DNA of 64,000 bases from Flavobacteriales bacterium (GTDB lineage: Bacteria; Bacteroidota; Bacteroidia; Flavobacteriales; Flavobacteriaceae). Location: positions 124,001 to 188,000 of the forward strand of contig JALWTX010000022.1 in NCBI GenBank assembly GCA_026993355.1. Reading direction: 5' to 3'. The notes under the pieces were generated by a model, which was given only the letters and a program-made list of their open reading frames with translations, was not told the origin of the DNA and did not search any database. This document shows, piece after piece, positions 24,674 through 33,877 of the stretch. A program made the position numbers and the translations under genes. Position 1 is the first letter of the stretch. Each line of letters opens with the position of its first letter.

Positions 24674-25260
24674 TTCTTTTTCTTTTTAACAACAGCATCC
24701 TCATCAATTTCAAAATATTGCAAAGCTTTCTTTTCAGTTACACCGGCAATAGCCAATACAAACTCATTAAAATCCATATTTTTTTCTTCCAAAAAGCCTT
24801 CAAAATATTTTTTGGCTGCTTCAACACCGGCATTATTTTCAATTTCTTTTAAGACCTCAAACAATTTGGTAATTTTTGCCACTGCAGGTTCCGGAAGCAT
24901 TTTGCCTTCTATTAGCCAACCAACATTTTCACCAGCCTCATTATAGCGACGCGAAATTTTGGCAAAACTCCAGTAGCACGAACCATCTTTATTTACACCT
25001 TTAAAAATAAAATAAAAACTATCTTTTGTTTTGGCCAACTCTTCAAATGTATCCAAATGAATACGAGGCATAGAAGGATCCACGATAAAAGCAAAATCTT
25101 TCATAATTATATCCGATATTTTAAAACCGGTTACTTCGCTAAAATAATTATTGACATAAACTATATGATTCTCCTTATCAAGTTTTATTTTCAATTTTCT
25201 GGTTACATCCAATTGAATGCATCTTTTGTTTTGTTTCATAATGTGAGTGTTTACCGTCAT
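24661..25260 (-). CDS. Standalone PAS-domain protein, array member 1 (most diverged)
   Basis: This 199-aa soluble protein has one PAS domain (about residues 20-128): NHIVYVNNYFSEVTGF, KDGSCYWSFAKISRR. A helical tail follows (FEVLKEIENNAGVEAAKKYF, then EEKNMDFNEFVLAI). It is paralogous to the three genes upstream on the same strand. The flavin-pocket motif RHPDMP, present in members 3 and 4, reads VDPSMP here, so FAD binding is doubtful. The C-terminus ends KKKKKGWF, a polybasic run with terminal aromatics. There is no kinase, cyclase or chemoreceptor output domain. The ATG at 25260 leaves an 18-base gap to the previous stop; an ATG at 25239 is also possible. Probably the last gene of the array transcript. 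Confidence 0.88.
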   Translation of the reverse strand: MTVNTHIMKQNKRCIQLDVTRKLKIKLDKENHIVYVNNYFSEVTGFKISDIIMKDFAFIVDPSMPRIHLDTFEELAKTKDSFYFIFKGVNKDGSCYWSFAKISRRYNEAGENVGWLIEGKMLPEPAVAKITKLFEVLKEIENNAGVEAAKKYFEGFLEEKNMDFNEFVLAIAGVTEKKALQYFEIDEDAVVKKKKKGWF

Positions 25261-25278
25261 CTTATTAATATTTTAATG

Positions 25279-25905
25279 TTACCAAAAACGTCTTTTCTTT
25301 TTCTTCTTTATAAATTTTAAAATGTCATCAATGTTCATATCCGTCGGATCCACAGAAAACAATTCTTTATCAGAAACTTCCGAAGTCATATAATCGCGCA
25401 GATTTTTTTCGCCCCCAAATTTTTCTACAATATATTTTTCATAACTGGTACCTTTATCTTCCCAGTAACCTTTAAGATATTTTTTAGCCACATCTTCTCC
25501 ACCGCCACTGTTTTCAATGCCATATAATACTTCATATAACTTTTCAAATTCATTTTTAATATCGGTTGGCAAATATTTGCGTCTGATATAAACTGCCGTA
25601 TCTCTATTTTCATTTATTTTAGAACGTATATCGGCAATGGTCCAAAAATATTCACCATTTTTAGTCACGTTTTTACTCACCAAATACAAATCTTTCCCAT
25701 TTCTTATGGCTTTCCATGCCAAATCCAAAATAGTTTTGGACATTTTCGGATGTTGGATCATTTCATGACTTTGACCTATCAAATCTGTTTCTGAGAAACC
25801 GGTTACATCGGCATAAGCTTTATTAACATATTTGATATTACCATCTCTCGACAATTTACAAACAAGGGTAATATCCGGTTCTAATCCTTTTTCTACTTCA
25901 AACAT
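25279..25905 (-). CDS. Standalone PAS-domain protein, array member 2
   Basis: This 208-aa protein has a single Aer-like PAS domain (residues 10-125): GNIKYVNKAYADVTGF, DLIGQSHEMIQHPKMS, KNGEYFWTIADIRSK. It carries the same tail as its paralogues (YEVLYGIENSGGGEDVAKKY, then WEDKGTSYEKYIV, LRDYMTSEVSD). The Aer signature RHPD is QHPK here, so two of the three polar FAD-contact positions known from E. coli Aer have changed. The protein ends IKKKKKRRFW, again polybasic with terminal aromatics. The ATG at 25905 lies 8 bases after the stop of member 3, so these two are certainly cotranscribed. No membrane segment or signal peptide. Confidence 0.9.
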   Translation of the reverse strand: MFEVEKGLEPDITLVCKLSRDGNIKYVNKAYADVTGFSETDLIGQSHEMIQHPKMSKTILDLAWKAIRNGKDLYLVSKNVTKNGEYFWTIADIRSKINENRDTAVYIRRKYLPTDIKNEFEKLYEVLYGIENSGGGEDVAKKYLKGYWEDKGTSYEKYIVEKFGGEKNLRDYMTSEVSDKELFSVDPTDMNIDDILKFIKKKKKRRFW

Positions 25906-25913
25906 ATTCCTTC

Positions 25914-26564
25914 TTATTTAAACAATTTACCTAATATCCCTTTCTTTTTAGTACTCTGCTTAATAGCATCTTCTGCCGACACGGCGTTGCCCAAAAATTT
26001 ATCATCACTTATTTCTGACGACATATAATCATGCAGTTGTTCTTTATTTAAATTCATGATATTAAAAATAAACTCATCATATGTCATCCCCATATCTTCT
26101 AACATAGCTGTAAAATAAGCTTCGGATGCATCCATTCCGGCTGTTTTTTCAATTTCTAAAATATTGTGATATATTTTCTCAATTTTATTTTTAGCATCTT
26201 CCGGTATGGCTTTTCGCCGGGCATAATGCGTTATATTTCCTTCAGCATCAATTTTAGATTTGAAATCTGCTATCACCCAATAATAACGACCATCTTTTGC
26301 CAAGTTTTTAACAAAAGCATAAGTCGGTTTTACTTTATTCAAATTATCCCATAACAATTTGAAAATTAATTTGGGCGTATCGGGGTGCCTCAAAATATTA
26401 TGTGGCTGCCCCATCAATTCCCATTCCTTGTAGCCCGACACTTCCATAAAGTAATCATTGGCATATTCAATGATTCCTTTTTTATCGGTTTTACTCATGA
26501 TGGTTTTATAGGGATTCAATTTAATTTCCTCATTCTTAGGTATTGGCCTAATTATTCTTTTCAT
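25914..26564 (-). CDS. Standalone Aer-type PAS protein, array member 3
   Basis: This 216-aa protein matches the N-terminal FAD-binding PAS domain of the aerotaxis receptor Aer closely. TIMSKTDKKGIIEYANDYF, GYKEWELMGQPHNILRHPDTP and KDGRYYWVIADFK align with the Aer blocks, including Arg-His-x-Asp of the flavin pocket, so redox sensing through FAD is a reasonable prediction. After the PAS domain (20-135) comes the array's shared helical tail (IYHNILEIEKTAGMDASEAY, EDMGMTYDEFI, LHDYMSSEISDD) and a basic end KKKGILGKLFK. No HAMP, transmembrane or methyl-accepting region is present, and no chemotaxis gene is in the window. A 22-base hairpin lies just upstream of the ATG, with its own promoter-like box beyond it. 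Confidence 0.92.
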   Translation of the reverse strand: MKRIIRPIPKNEEIKLNPYKTIMSKTDKKGIIEYANDYFMEVSGYKEWELMGQPHNILRHPDTPKLIFKLLWDNLNKVKPTYAFVKNLAKDGRYYWVIADFKSKIDAEGNITHYARRKAIPEDAKNKIEKIYHNILEIEKTAGMDASEAYFTAMLEDMGMTYDEFIFNIMNLNKEQLHDYMSSEISDDKFLGNAVSAEDAIKQSTKKKGILGKLFK

Positions 26565-26577
26565 ATATTAGTTATCT

Positions 26578-26599
26578 TTATTTTAGCTGGCTAAAATAA
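26578..26599. promoter_or_regulatory. Hairpin or operator in the leader of PAS gene 3
   Basis: TTATTTTAGC-TG-GCTAAAATAA has perfect 10-bp arms and a 2-base centre, 13 bases upstream of the member 3 ATG. There is no T tract after it on the minus strand, so it looks like a protein-binding site or an RNA hairpin controlling translation rather than a terminator. Confidence 0.5.
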
Positions 26600-26640
26600 G
26601 ACATTTTTTAGCAATAATTTGTCTTTTTTGTTACAAAAAT

Positions 26641-26648
26641 CAAAAATA
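26641..26648 (-). promoter_or_regulatory. Promoter -7 box for PAS genes 3-1
   Basis: TATTTTTG on the minus strand, about 76 bases upstream of the member 3 ATG. It would give members 3, 2 and 1 a promoter separate from member 4, with the 26578-26599 hairpin in the leader. Confidence 0.4.
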
Positions 26649-26703
26649 TAATTTATTTTAACAAAATATCTTTTTCTGTAAGTTATATTTATTTTGATAT
26701 CAA

Positions 26704-27366
26704 TTATTTAAATATTTTTTTTAAAAAAGTTTTTTTTCTTCTCTTACTTTCTTTGATAGCTAATTCGGGCGTATAATATTTATCATTGGCTTGTAAATCT
26801 TCATCTTTTATTTGGGCTTGCATATAATCATTTAATTGTTTTTCATTCAACTCAAATAAATCTAAAATAAATGCATCATAGGTTTTGCCTATATCTTCTA
26901 AATAACCGTTTAAATAGGCTTGTGAACCTGAAATTCCTGTTTTCCGTTCTATTTCGATAAGTTTTAAATAAAAAACTTCAAAGAAATTTTTTACTTTTTT
27001 AGGGATCGCTTTCCGGCGTGAATAGAAACTCTCTATTTCACCAAACTCATTATATTTGATTTTAAAATCTGTAACCACCCAATAATACTTTCCTGTTTTG
27101 GTTAAATTCTTTACAATAGCATGAATATTTTTACCCGCAAATAAACGGTCCCACAATAATTTAAACACAACCTTAGGCATATCCGGATGCCGAATAACAT
27201 TGTGCGGCTGCCCCATCAATTCCCATTCCTTGTATTCCGAAATTTCCATAAAATAATCATTCGCATAGGTAATAATCCCTTTTCGATCAGTTTTACTCAT
27301 AATGGTTTTAAAAGGATTCAATTCAATTTCAATATCTACCGGAACAGGTCTTTTAATTATTTTCAT
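26704..27366 (-). CDS. Standalone Aer-type PAS protein, array member 4
   Basis: This 220-aa protein is closest to member 3 and keeps the full Aer flavin motif (GQPHNVIRHPDMPKVVFKLLW). Other PAS blocks are ELNPFKTIMSKTDRKGIITY, YANDYFMEISEYKEW and KTGKYYWVVTDFK. The tail YLKLIEIERKTGISGSQAY, LEDIGKTYDAFI and LNDYMQAQIKDED matches the other members. It ends RRKKTFLKKIFK, basic and amphipathic. I start at the ATG at 27366; the open frame extends 15 codons upstream but starts from intergenic DNA and would cross the conserved N-terminus MKIIKRPVPV, which parallels MKRIIRPIPK of member 3. It is the first gene of the array, 139 bases before member 3, and divergent from mutB. Confidence 0.92.
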   Translation of the reverse strand: MKIIKRPVPVDIEIELNPFKTIMSKTDRKGIITYANDYFMEISEYKEWELMGQPHNVIRHPDMPKVVFKLLWDRLFAGKNIHAIVKNLTKTGKYYWVVTDFKIKYNEFGEIESFYSRRKAIPKKVKNFFEVFYLKLIEIERKTGISGSQAYLNGYLEDIGKTYDAFILDLFELNEKQLNDYMQAQIKDEDLQANDKYYTPELAIKESKRRKKTFLKKIFK

Positions 27367-27389
27367 GACATTAATACTAATTTTTTCTA

Positions 27390-27397
27390 CAAAATTA
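27390..27397 (-). promoter_or_regulatory. Promoter -7 box of PAS gene 4
   Basis: TAATTTTG on the minus strand, 23 bases upstream of the ATG at 27366. Confidence 0.5.
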
Positions 27398-27516
27398 AAT
27401 AAAAAACGCAATTATTTATGAAATATATAAAAAATACATCTTTAAATTTATAAGTGTTCAAGTTTAGTTTATTTTCGTTCATTTGCGGCATTCTACAAGT
27501 CAAAATGTTTTTTACT

Positions 27517-27524
27517 TATATTTG
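27517..27524 (+). promoter_or_regulatory. Promoter -7 box of mutB
   Basis: TATATTTG, perfect TAnnTTTG match ending 19 bases before the ATG at 27544. Confidence 0.6.
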
Positions 27525-27543
27525 TCCAATCTAATTTGCGGAT

Positions 27544-29613
27544 ATGACTTTAACACGAAAAAATTTTCAATCCTTACATATACCAAAAAACAACCCAAAA
27601 ACAACCTTTTTTTCACATGAGGGATTTGCGGCCGGTATTGCCCCAAATTTACGGGGACCTTACAGCACCATGTATGTCCGGCGTCCTTGGACCATTCGGC
27701 AATATGCCGGATTTTCAACAGCCGAAGAAAGCAATGCTTTTTACAAAAGAAATTTGGCAGCCGGACAAAAAGGACTTTCCGTTGCTTTTGATTTAGCCAC
27801 ACATCGCGGTTATGATTCGGATCATCCGCGGGTTAAAGGAGATGTCGGTAAAGCCGGTGTTGCTATAGATACCGTCGAAGATATGAAAATTTTATTTGAT
27901 GATATTCCCTTAGATAAAATGTCTGTATCCATGACCATGAACGGAGCTGTATTGCCCATTATGGCCTTTTATATTGTCGCTGCCAAAGAACAAGGTGTGC
28001 CACAAGAATTGTTATCCGGCACCATTCAAAACGACATTTTAAAAGAATTTATGGTACGCAATACTTATATTTATCCACCTACACCTTCGATGAAAATAAT
28101 TGCAGATATTTTTGAATATACAGCAAAATATATGCCCAAATTCAATTCTATCAGTATTTCGGGGTATCATATACAAGAAGCCGGTGGCACGCCCGAAATC
28201 GAATTAGCCTATACGCTGGCTGACGGCTTAGAATATATCCGTACCGGGCTCAAAGCCGGCATGGATATAGACCGTTTTGCCCCACGCTTATCTTTTTTTT
28301 GGGGCATTGGCATGCATCACTTTAAAGAAATTGCAAAAATGCGTGCCGCCAGAATGCTTTGGGCTAAAATAGTCCGTCAATTCAACCCTAAAAATCCTAA
28401 ATCATTAGCTCTCAGAACACATTCACAAACCAGTGGGTGGAGCTTAACTGAACAAGATCCGTACAATAATGTCATGCGTACATTAGTCGAAGCAGCAGCA
28501 GCAGCTTTTGGCGGTACCCAATCGTTACATACTAACGCTTTGGATGAAGCCATTGCTCTACCTACTGATTTTTCGGCCCGAATTGCCCGTAATACCCAAA
28601 TATTTTTACAAGAAGAAACCTTGATTACTAAAACCGTCGATCCATGGGGCGGCAGTAAATATGTTGAAAAATTAACCCACGATATTGCCCAAAAGGCATG
28701 GGCGTTAATCCAAGAAGTAGAAGAATTAGGTGGCATGACCAAAGCCATCGAAAAGGGGATACCCAAATTACGTATTGAGGAAGCAGCCGCCACCAAGCAA
28801 GCCCGGATAGACAGCGGAAAAGATATGATAGTTGGGGTCAATGCTTATAAGTTGGATAAAGAAGCACCTATTCCGATTCTCGAAATTGACAACGATTTGG
28901 TAAGACAAAAACAAATCGAAAAGTTGCAAAAAATCAAAGCCTCGCGAGATAATGATCGCGTCAAGCATATACTGCAAAAATTAACCGATGCTGCGCGTAA
29001 CAACAGCGAAAATTTACTATCTTTGGCTGTAGAAGCCGCAGAAGCGCGAGCCACGCTGGGTGAAATATCAGATGCGCTCGAAAAGGTTTTTGGCCGGTAC
29101 AAAGCACAAATTCAAACTGTATCAGGTGTGTACGCCAGTGAAATAAAAGATGATGACAGCTTTAAAAAAGCCCGTAAATTAGCCGACCGTTTTGCCGAGC
29201 TTGAAGGCAGACGCCCCAGAATTATGATAGCTAAAATGGGACAAGATGGACACGACCGCGGTGCCAAAGTGGTGGCAACTGCCTATGCCGATATCGGTTT
29301 TGATGTCGATATTAGTCCCTTATTCCAAACACCGCAAGAAGTTGCCAAACAAGCAGCCGAAAATGATGTGCATATTTTAGGGGTTTCATCTTTAGCCGCA
29401 GGTCATAAAACCTTGGTGCCCGAAGTCATTCAAGAATTAAAAAAATTAGGACGGGATGATATTTTAGTGATTGCAGGCGGTGTCATTCCTAAACAAGATT
29501 ATCAATTTTTATTTGATAAAGGTGTCGTGGGCATTTACGGTCCCGGGACTAAAATAAGCGATGCGGCTATCGATATGTTGCAAATCCTCTTGCAAACCTA
29601 TGAAAATAACTAA
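27544..29613 (+). CDS. mutB: Methylmalonyl-CoA mutase, catalytic large subunit
   Basis: This 689-aa B12 enzyme interconverts methylmalonyl-CoA and succinyl-CoA. The N-terminal catalytic barrel shows [56 protein letters not shown] and [19 protein letters not shown]. The C-terminal cobalamin domain (about 555-689) has the base-off motif [17 protein letters not shown], supplying the axial histidine, and [13 protein letters not shown]. The length is close to the usual large subunit. The small subunit MutA and the MeaB chaperone are not in the window; in many Flavobacteriia mutA lies directly upstream, but here the upstream neighbour is the divergent PAS array. It could work as a homodimer or with a distant partner. 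It has its own promoter box. Confidence 0.96.
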   Translation: MTLTRKNFQSLHIPKNNPKTTFFSHEGFAAGIAPNLRGPYSTMYVRRPWTIRQYAGFSTAEESNAFYKRNLAAGQKGLSVAFDLATHRGYDSDHPRVKGDVGKAGVAIDTVEDMKILFDDIPLDKMSVSMTMNGAVLPIMAFYIVAAKEQGVPQELLSGTIQNDILKEFMVRNTYIYPPTPSMKIIADIFEYTAKYMPKFNSISISGYHIQEAGGTPEIELAYTLADGLEYIRTGLKAGMDIDRFAPRLSFFWGIGMHHFKEIAKMRAARMLWAKIVRQFNPKNPKSLALRTHSQTSGWSLTEQDPYNNVMRTLVEAAAAAFGGTQSLHTNALDEAIALPTDFSARIARNTQIFLQEETLITKTVDPWGGSKYVEKLTHDIAQKAWALIQEVEELGGMTKAIEKGIPKLRIEEAAATKQARIDSGKDMIVGVNAYKLDKEAPIPILEIDNDLVRQKQIEKLQKIKASRDNDRVKHILQKLTDAARNNSENLLSLAVEAAEARATLGEISDALEKVFGRYKAQIQTVSGVYASEIKDDDSFKKARKLADRFAELEGRRPRIMIAKMGQDGHDRGAKVVATAYADIGFDVDISPLFQTPQEVAKQAAENDVHILGVSSLAAGHKTLVPEVIQELKKLGRDDILVIAGGVIPKQDYQFLFDKGVVGIYGPGTKISDAAIDMLQILLQTYENN

Positions 29614-29678
29614 AAAAATTTTTAGTGAAGTTTGACCAATAAACCTTAAAATGTCACTTTTTATTAAGACCATTTTCT

Positions 29679-29686
29679 TATTTTAG
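29679..29686 (+). promoter_or_regulatory. Promoter-like box TAnnTTAG for gcvT
   Basis: TATTTTAG followed by C, 21 bases before the ATG at 29708; one base off the TAnnTTTG consensus. Confidence 0.35.
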
Positions 29687-29707
29687 CCACACCTAAATTA
29701 ATATAAA

Positions 29708-30793
29708 ATGAAAACTACCGCATTAAATAAAAAACATAAAGCACTTGGGGCTAAAATGCTCCCTTTTGCCGGATTTGAAATGCCTATACAATATGAAGGC
29801 GTCAATGCTGAACATGAAACTGTTCGCCATAAAGTTGGGGTTTTTGATGTTTCCCATATGGGAAATTTTTTTGTTTCGGGCAAAGATGCACTCCCGTTTT
29901 TACAATACATTACCAGCAATGATGTAGATAAACTAAATCCGGGAAAAATCCAATATTCTTGTTTTCCCAACGAACAAAATGGCATAGTCGACGACTTATT
30001 AGTTTACCAACTTGACGATAATAATTATATGTTGGTTGTAAATGGTGCTAATTTGGAAAAAGATTGGAATTGGGTCAATAAACAAGCCGAAAATTTTGAT
30101 GTAAAACTTCAAGATTTATCTGGTGAATACAGTATTTTGGCGGTTCAAGGACCAAATGCTCCTAAATTGATGCAAAAAATAGCCGGAGAAAGTGCTAATC
30201 TTGAAAATTTAAAATATTATACATGGACCAAAGCAAACTTAGCCGGACATAAAGATATATTAGTCTCTGCAACAGGTTATACCGGTGAAAAAGGGTATGA
30301 AATTTATGTAAAAAATGAATTTGTTGAAGAGATCTGGGACGAATTATTTAACAAAGGGAAAGAATTCGGACTTAAACCCATCGGCTTAGGGGCACGCGAT
30401 ACCTTAAGGTTGGAAAAAGGCTATTGTTTATATGGCAATGATATAGATGATACCACTTCACCTATTGAAGCCGGTTTAGGTTGGATTACAAAATTTACCA
30501 AAGATTTTATCAATAGCGAAAACCTGAAAAAGCAAAAAGAACAGGGGGTGAGTCGCAAATTAGTCGGGTTTAAACTTAAAGATAAAGGCATAGCCCGCCA
30601 CGGATATGATATTGTCGATGAAAATGGCCAAAAAATCGGTTATGTAACCAGTGGAACCATGTCACCTACCTTAAAAGAAGCGATCGGAATGGGATATGTC
30701 CCAGCTGAAAAAGCCAAACCCGGAAGCCAAATATTCATTCAAATACGCAAAAAACAAGTGCCTGCCGAAGTTGTTAAATTACCTTTTTTATAA
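29708..30793 (+). CDS. gcvT: Aminomethyltransferase, glycine cleavage system T protein
   Basis: This 361-aa protein transfers the methylene group from H-protein-bound glycine to tetrahydrofolate. Visible blocks are MLPFAGFEMPIQYEGVNAEH near residue 18, VGVFDVSHMGNFFVSG near 42, SATGYTGEKGYEIYV near 194 and LGARDTLRLEKGYCLYGNDI near 226, including the folate-site aspartate. The end carries the barrel domain (VGFKLKDKGIARHGY, YVTSGTMSPTLKEAIGMGYV). Length and order fit GcvT rather than the related YgfZ or sarcosine oxidase. GcvH and GcvP are not adjacent. A hairpin terminator lies 43 bases downstream. Confidence 0.96.
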   Translation: MKTTALNKKHKALGAKMLPFAGFEMPIQYEGVNAEHETVRHKVGVFDVSHMGNFFVSGKDALPFLQYITSNDVDKLNPGKIQYSCFPNEQNGIVDDLLVYQLDDNNYMLVVNGANLEKDWNWVNKQAENFDVKLQDLSGEYSILAVQGPNAPKLMQKIAGESANLENLKYYTWTKANLAGHKDILVSATGYTGEKGYEIYVKNEFVEEIWDELFNKGKEFGLKPIGLGARDTLRLEKGYCLYGNDIDDTTSPIEAGLGWITKFTKDFINSENLKKQKEQGVSRKLVGFKLKDKGIARHGYDIVDENGQKIGYVTSGTMSPTLKEAIGMGYVPAEKAKPGSQIFIQIRKKQVPAEVVKLPFL

Positions 30794-30835
30794 TTCATTA
30801 ATTATTATAAATACAATTAAATTTACTTTTTATTG

Positions 30836-30876
30836 ACAAAAGCCGTATTAATTCGTTATAATTAAACGGCTTTTGT
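30836..30876 (+). terminator. Terminator-like hairpin after gcvT
   Basis: ACAAAAGCCGT pairs with ACGGCTTTTGT, a perfect 11-bp stem with a 19-base AT-rich loop. No clear T run follows, so termination efficiency is uncertain. Confidence 0.6.
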
Positions 30877-30966
30877 AAATAAATAAAGCAAAAGTTTAAC
30901 AACTCAACAATTTATTGATAATTCAAAATAGACAGCAAAATCATTCTTAAATTTCAATTATTTTCA

Positions 30967-30974
30967 TAAATTAG
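30967..30974 (+). promoter_or_regulatory. Promoter-like box TAnnTTAG for the tyrosine phenol-lyase-like gene
   Basis: TAAATTAG followed by C, 36 bases before the ATG at 31011; variant of the -7 consensus. Confidence 0.35.
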
Positions 30975-30998
30975 CACACATTAATTTCTAAAACTTAA

Positions 30999-32387
<1,389 letters not shown>

Positions 32388-32409
32388 TTGTTTTCTAATC
32401 ATATCAAAA

Positions 32410-32434
32410 AAAACCGGCTGAATAAGCCGGTTTT
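32410..32434. terminator. Bidirectional terminator
   Basis: AAAACCGGCT / AGCCGGTTTT, perfect 10-bp stem with a 5-base loop, flanked by A and T runs; between the convergent TPL-like and symporter genes. Confidence 0.85.
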
Positions 32435-32456
32435 TTAATGTATTTAAGAGAAAACT

Positions 32457-33785
32457 CTACAAATTATCATCCCATTCTTTGGGTTTTGGCGTATGCAATT
32501 TACCAACCGAATTGGCTACTATTGTGGATACGGTAGCATCACCTGTCACATTAATGACGGTTCTCATCATATCCAAAGGCCGGTCAATGGCAAATATTAA
32601 GGCTAATGCAATGGGTAATTTTTCAGATGGAAAACCCAAAGCTTCCAAAACAATAACCAGCATAATCATACCGGCGCCGGGTACGGCTGCTGCCCCGATT
32701 GATGCCAGTAAAGCCGTCAAAATAATGGTCAATTGGTTGCTGAAACTCAAGCCTTCGGGCCATAGCACTTGTAAAATAAAAACTGCCGCCACCGCTTGAT
32801 ATAAACTTGTTCCGTCCATGTTAACCGTTGCACCTACCGGCAAAACAAAACTGGAGATCTCTTGATCAACCCCGATATGTTCTTCAACCCGCTCCATCGT
32901 AACAGGCAAAGTGGCAGCACTTGAGCTACTACTAAATGCCAGTAATTGGGCAGGTGCCAATTGTTTCATAAACCAAAAAGGATTCTTACCGGTGAATAGT
33001 TTAACCATTAACATATATACAACCAACATAATGGACAAACCTAAAACAACAGCAAATGCATAGCGCAAAAGACTGCTTAATAAATCCCAATCACCGGCTG
33101 TACCAACAATGACATTGGTAATAAGTGCAAAAACGGCATAAGGTGCTGTTAACATTATTAAATCGACCATTTTTAAAATGGCTTCATTTAAGGAGTCAAA
33201 AACATCCTTTAACGGAGCCGCTTTATGTTCAGGAATTAAAATTAAAGTAATACCCAAAAAAATAGCAAAAAAGATGACTTGCAGCATATTACTGTTATTG
33301 CTCATCGCCTTAAAAATGTTATCAGGTACTATATCGACTAAAAATTGTAATTTAGGTTGCTTTTTTTGTTGCTTGGCAACATTTATTTTATGCGCTATTT
33401 TTTGATTACCGGCATAAGTTTGTTCTAATTTATCCACCGTTTCTTTAGAAACCCCAACGCCGGGTTTTAAAACATTGACGGTTATTAAACCAATAGAAAT
33501 AGCCAAAACAGTTGTTAAAATATATAAACCAATAGTACGCAAACCAATAGTTTTAAATTTGGCTATGTCTTTAAGGTCAGATACACCTTTAACCAGTGAA
33601 GCCAAAATAAGTGGAATGGCAATCAATTTAAGTAAATTAACAAAAATTTTTCCCCAAGGGGCAATCCAATCATAAGTCCACTCTTTACCATGATCAAATT
33701 GAAGCAAAACAAAACCGGCTACAAAACCGGCTAACATTCCCAATAATATCCGCCAATGAAGCGCCATTCCTTTTTTATTTTTCAT
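32457..33785 (-). CDS. Dicarboxylate/amino acid:cation symporter (DAACS family)
   Basis: This 442-aa inner-membrane transporter of the SDF/GltP family imports glutamate, aspartate, C4-dicarboxylates or neutral amino acids with Na+ or H+. About eight hydrophobic helices are apparent. Diagnostic motifs are the re-entrant hairpin serine run FSSSSSAATLPVTMERV near residue 280 and the NMDGTSLYQAVAAVFI cation-binding helix near 320. The C-terminal helix block AVPGAGMIMLVIVLEALGFP and DRPLDMMRTVINVTGDA near 405 has the substrate-binding Asp, Arg and Asn. The arginine in MMRTVINVTGD hints at an acidic substrate. It converges on the TPL-like gene. Confidence 0.94.
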   Translation of the reverse strand: MKNKKGMALHWRILLGMLAGFVAGFVLLQFDHGKEWTYDWIAPWGKIFVNLLKLIAIPLILASLVKGVSDLKDIAKFKTIGLRTIGLYILTTVLAISIGLITVNVLKPGVGVSKETVDKLEQTYAGNQKIAHKINVAKQQKKQPKLQFLVDIVPDNIFKAMSNNSNMLQVIFFAIFLGITLILIPEHKAAPLKDVFDSLNEAILKMVDLIMLTAPYAVFALITNVIVGTAGDWDLLSSLLRYAFAVVLGLSIMLVVYMLMVKLFTGKNPFWFMKQLAPAQLLAFSSSSSAATLPVTMERVEEHIGVDQEISSFVLPVGATVNMDGTSLYQAVAAVFILQVLWPEGLSFSNQLTIILTALLASIGAAAVPGAGMIMLVIVLEALGFPSEKLPIALALIFAIDRPLDMMRTVINVTGDATVSTIVANSVGKLHTPKPKEWDDNL

Positions 33786-33877
33786 ATCTTATTTTTGTGC
33801 TTAAAGATATAAAATTTTATTAAAGTCAAACTAAAGATAATTTTATAATCATTTTTTTAACAAAAAACAGGATACAT

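Noticed and set aside
24661-27366. Chemotaxis or aerotaxis receptors
   Set aside because: The PAS domains resemble Aer, but membrane segments, HAMP and methyl-accepting regions are all missing.
28377-28841. 154-codon minus-strand open frame inside mutB
   Set aside because: mutB is unmistakable on the other strand; the shadow frame comes from its codon composition.
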